13,019 bases of DNA, from assembly GCA_964449275.1 (NCBI GenBank), contig CAYVAM010000116.1, positions 1 through 13,019 of the forward strand, read 5' to 3'. The notes beneath the pieces are model-generated. The model made no database searches, had not been told where the DNA came from, and worked only from the letters and a program-made list of their open reading frames with translations. The position numbers were made by a program, and so were the translations under genes. Below are positions 13,001-13,019 of the stretch, one piece after another (the stretch's first letter is position 1; every line of letters starts with the position of its first letter). This stretch comes from JAUVZF01 sp964449275. GTDB lineage: Bacteria; Planctomycetota; Phycisphaerae; FEN-1346.

Positions 13001-13019
13001 TTCGACCGAGCCCTCGCCA

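Noticed and set aside
12990..13019. Right edge of the window as part of a dispersed TCGGTCGAAATGACA-type intergenic repeat
   Set aside because: The sequence feels familiar from other intergenic regions but there is no second copy here and the window ends, so it cannot be supported.
1..13019. CRISPR array, toxin-antitoxin, prophage, retron or other defence system
   Set aside because: No regularly spaced direct repeats of suitable length, no reverse transcriptase, nuclease, integrase or toxin motifs were seen. All substantial genes have housekeeping or signalling assignments.

Overview
This is a GC-rich (mostly about two-thirds G+C by eye) chromosomal window with ordinary bacterial gene spacing and eight near-complete or complete protein genes plus one cut by the left edge. 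The gene content fits a didermic, LPS-type bacterium (LptB, HtrA-type protease). The style of several proteins points to Planctomycetota or a close PVC relative: an enlarged signal peptidase I with a zinc-ribbon-like insert and a jelly-roll-like insert, a DUF5107/TPR secreted protein, and a small Cys-rich anchored protein. That taxonomic placement is inference from memory of the families, not a search result. No rRNA, tRNA, transposase, phage gene, CRISPR array or recognisable defence system was found.

Left block, minus strand (2782 down to 1): ribokinase (rbsK), tRNA pseudouridine-13 synthase (truD), then an HtrA-family serine protease that runs off the window. Gaps are 41 and 67 bases, so this could be one transcript. 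A short perfect hairpin lies between rbsK and truD.

The 397-base divergent spacer (2783-3179) is packed with structure. It holds an array of AGTCYAA-type heptamers where the rbsK ribosome binding site should be, a palindromic REP/MITE-like element with 11-bp terminal inverted repeats, and a GC hairpin directly upstream of the lepB start.

Middle block, plus strand (3180-6891): a 504-residue signal peptidase I (lepB), a 390-base spacer with G-rich heptamer repeats and a possible terminator, then the LPS-export ATPase lptB (GTG start) and a PfkB-type 1-phosphofructokinase-family hexose kinase 73 bases later.

Right block, minus strand (13019 down to 6916): a secreted DUF5107/TPR protein whose ideal Shine-Dalgarno points at an ATC codon, a membrane-anchored GAF/HD-GYP c-di-GMP phosphodiesterase candidate, a 363-base spacer with a compact hairpin cluster, methylthioadenosine phosphorylase (mtnP, GTG start), and a small, clearly lower-GC, Cys-rich hypothetical protein that converges on the hexose kinase.

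Functionally the window mixes envelope biogenesis (LepB, LptB, HtrA, the secreted DUF5107 protein), sugar phosphorylation (two PfkB-family kinases), tRNA modification, methionine salvage and c-di-GMP signalling. I see no obvious single pathway uniting them. The most interesting material is the enlarged LepB, the non-coding repeat and hairpin elements, and the apparent non-AUG start of the DUF5107 gene.
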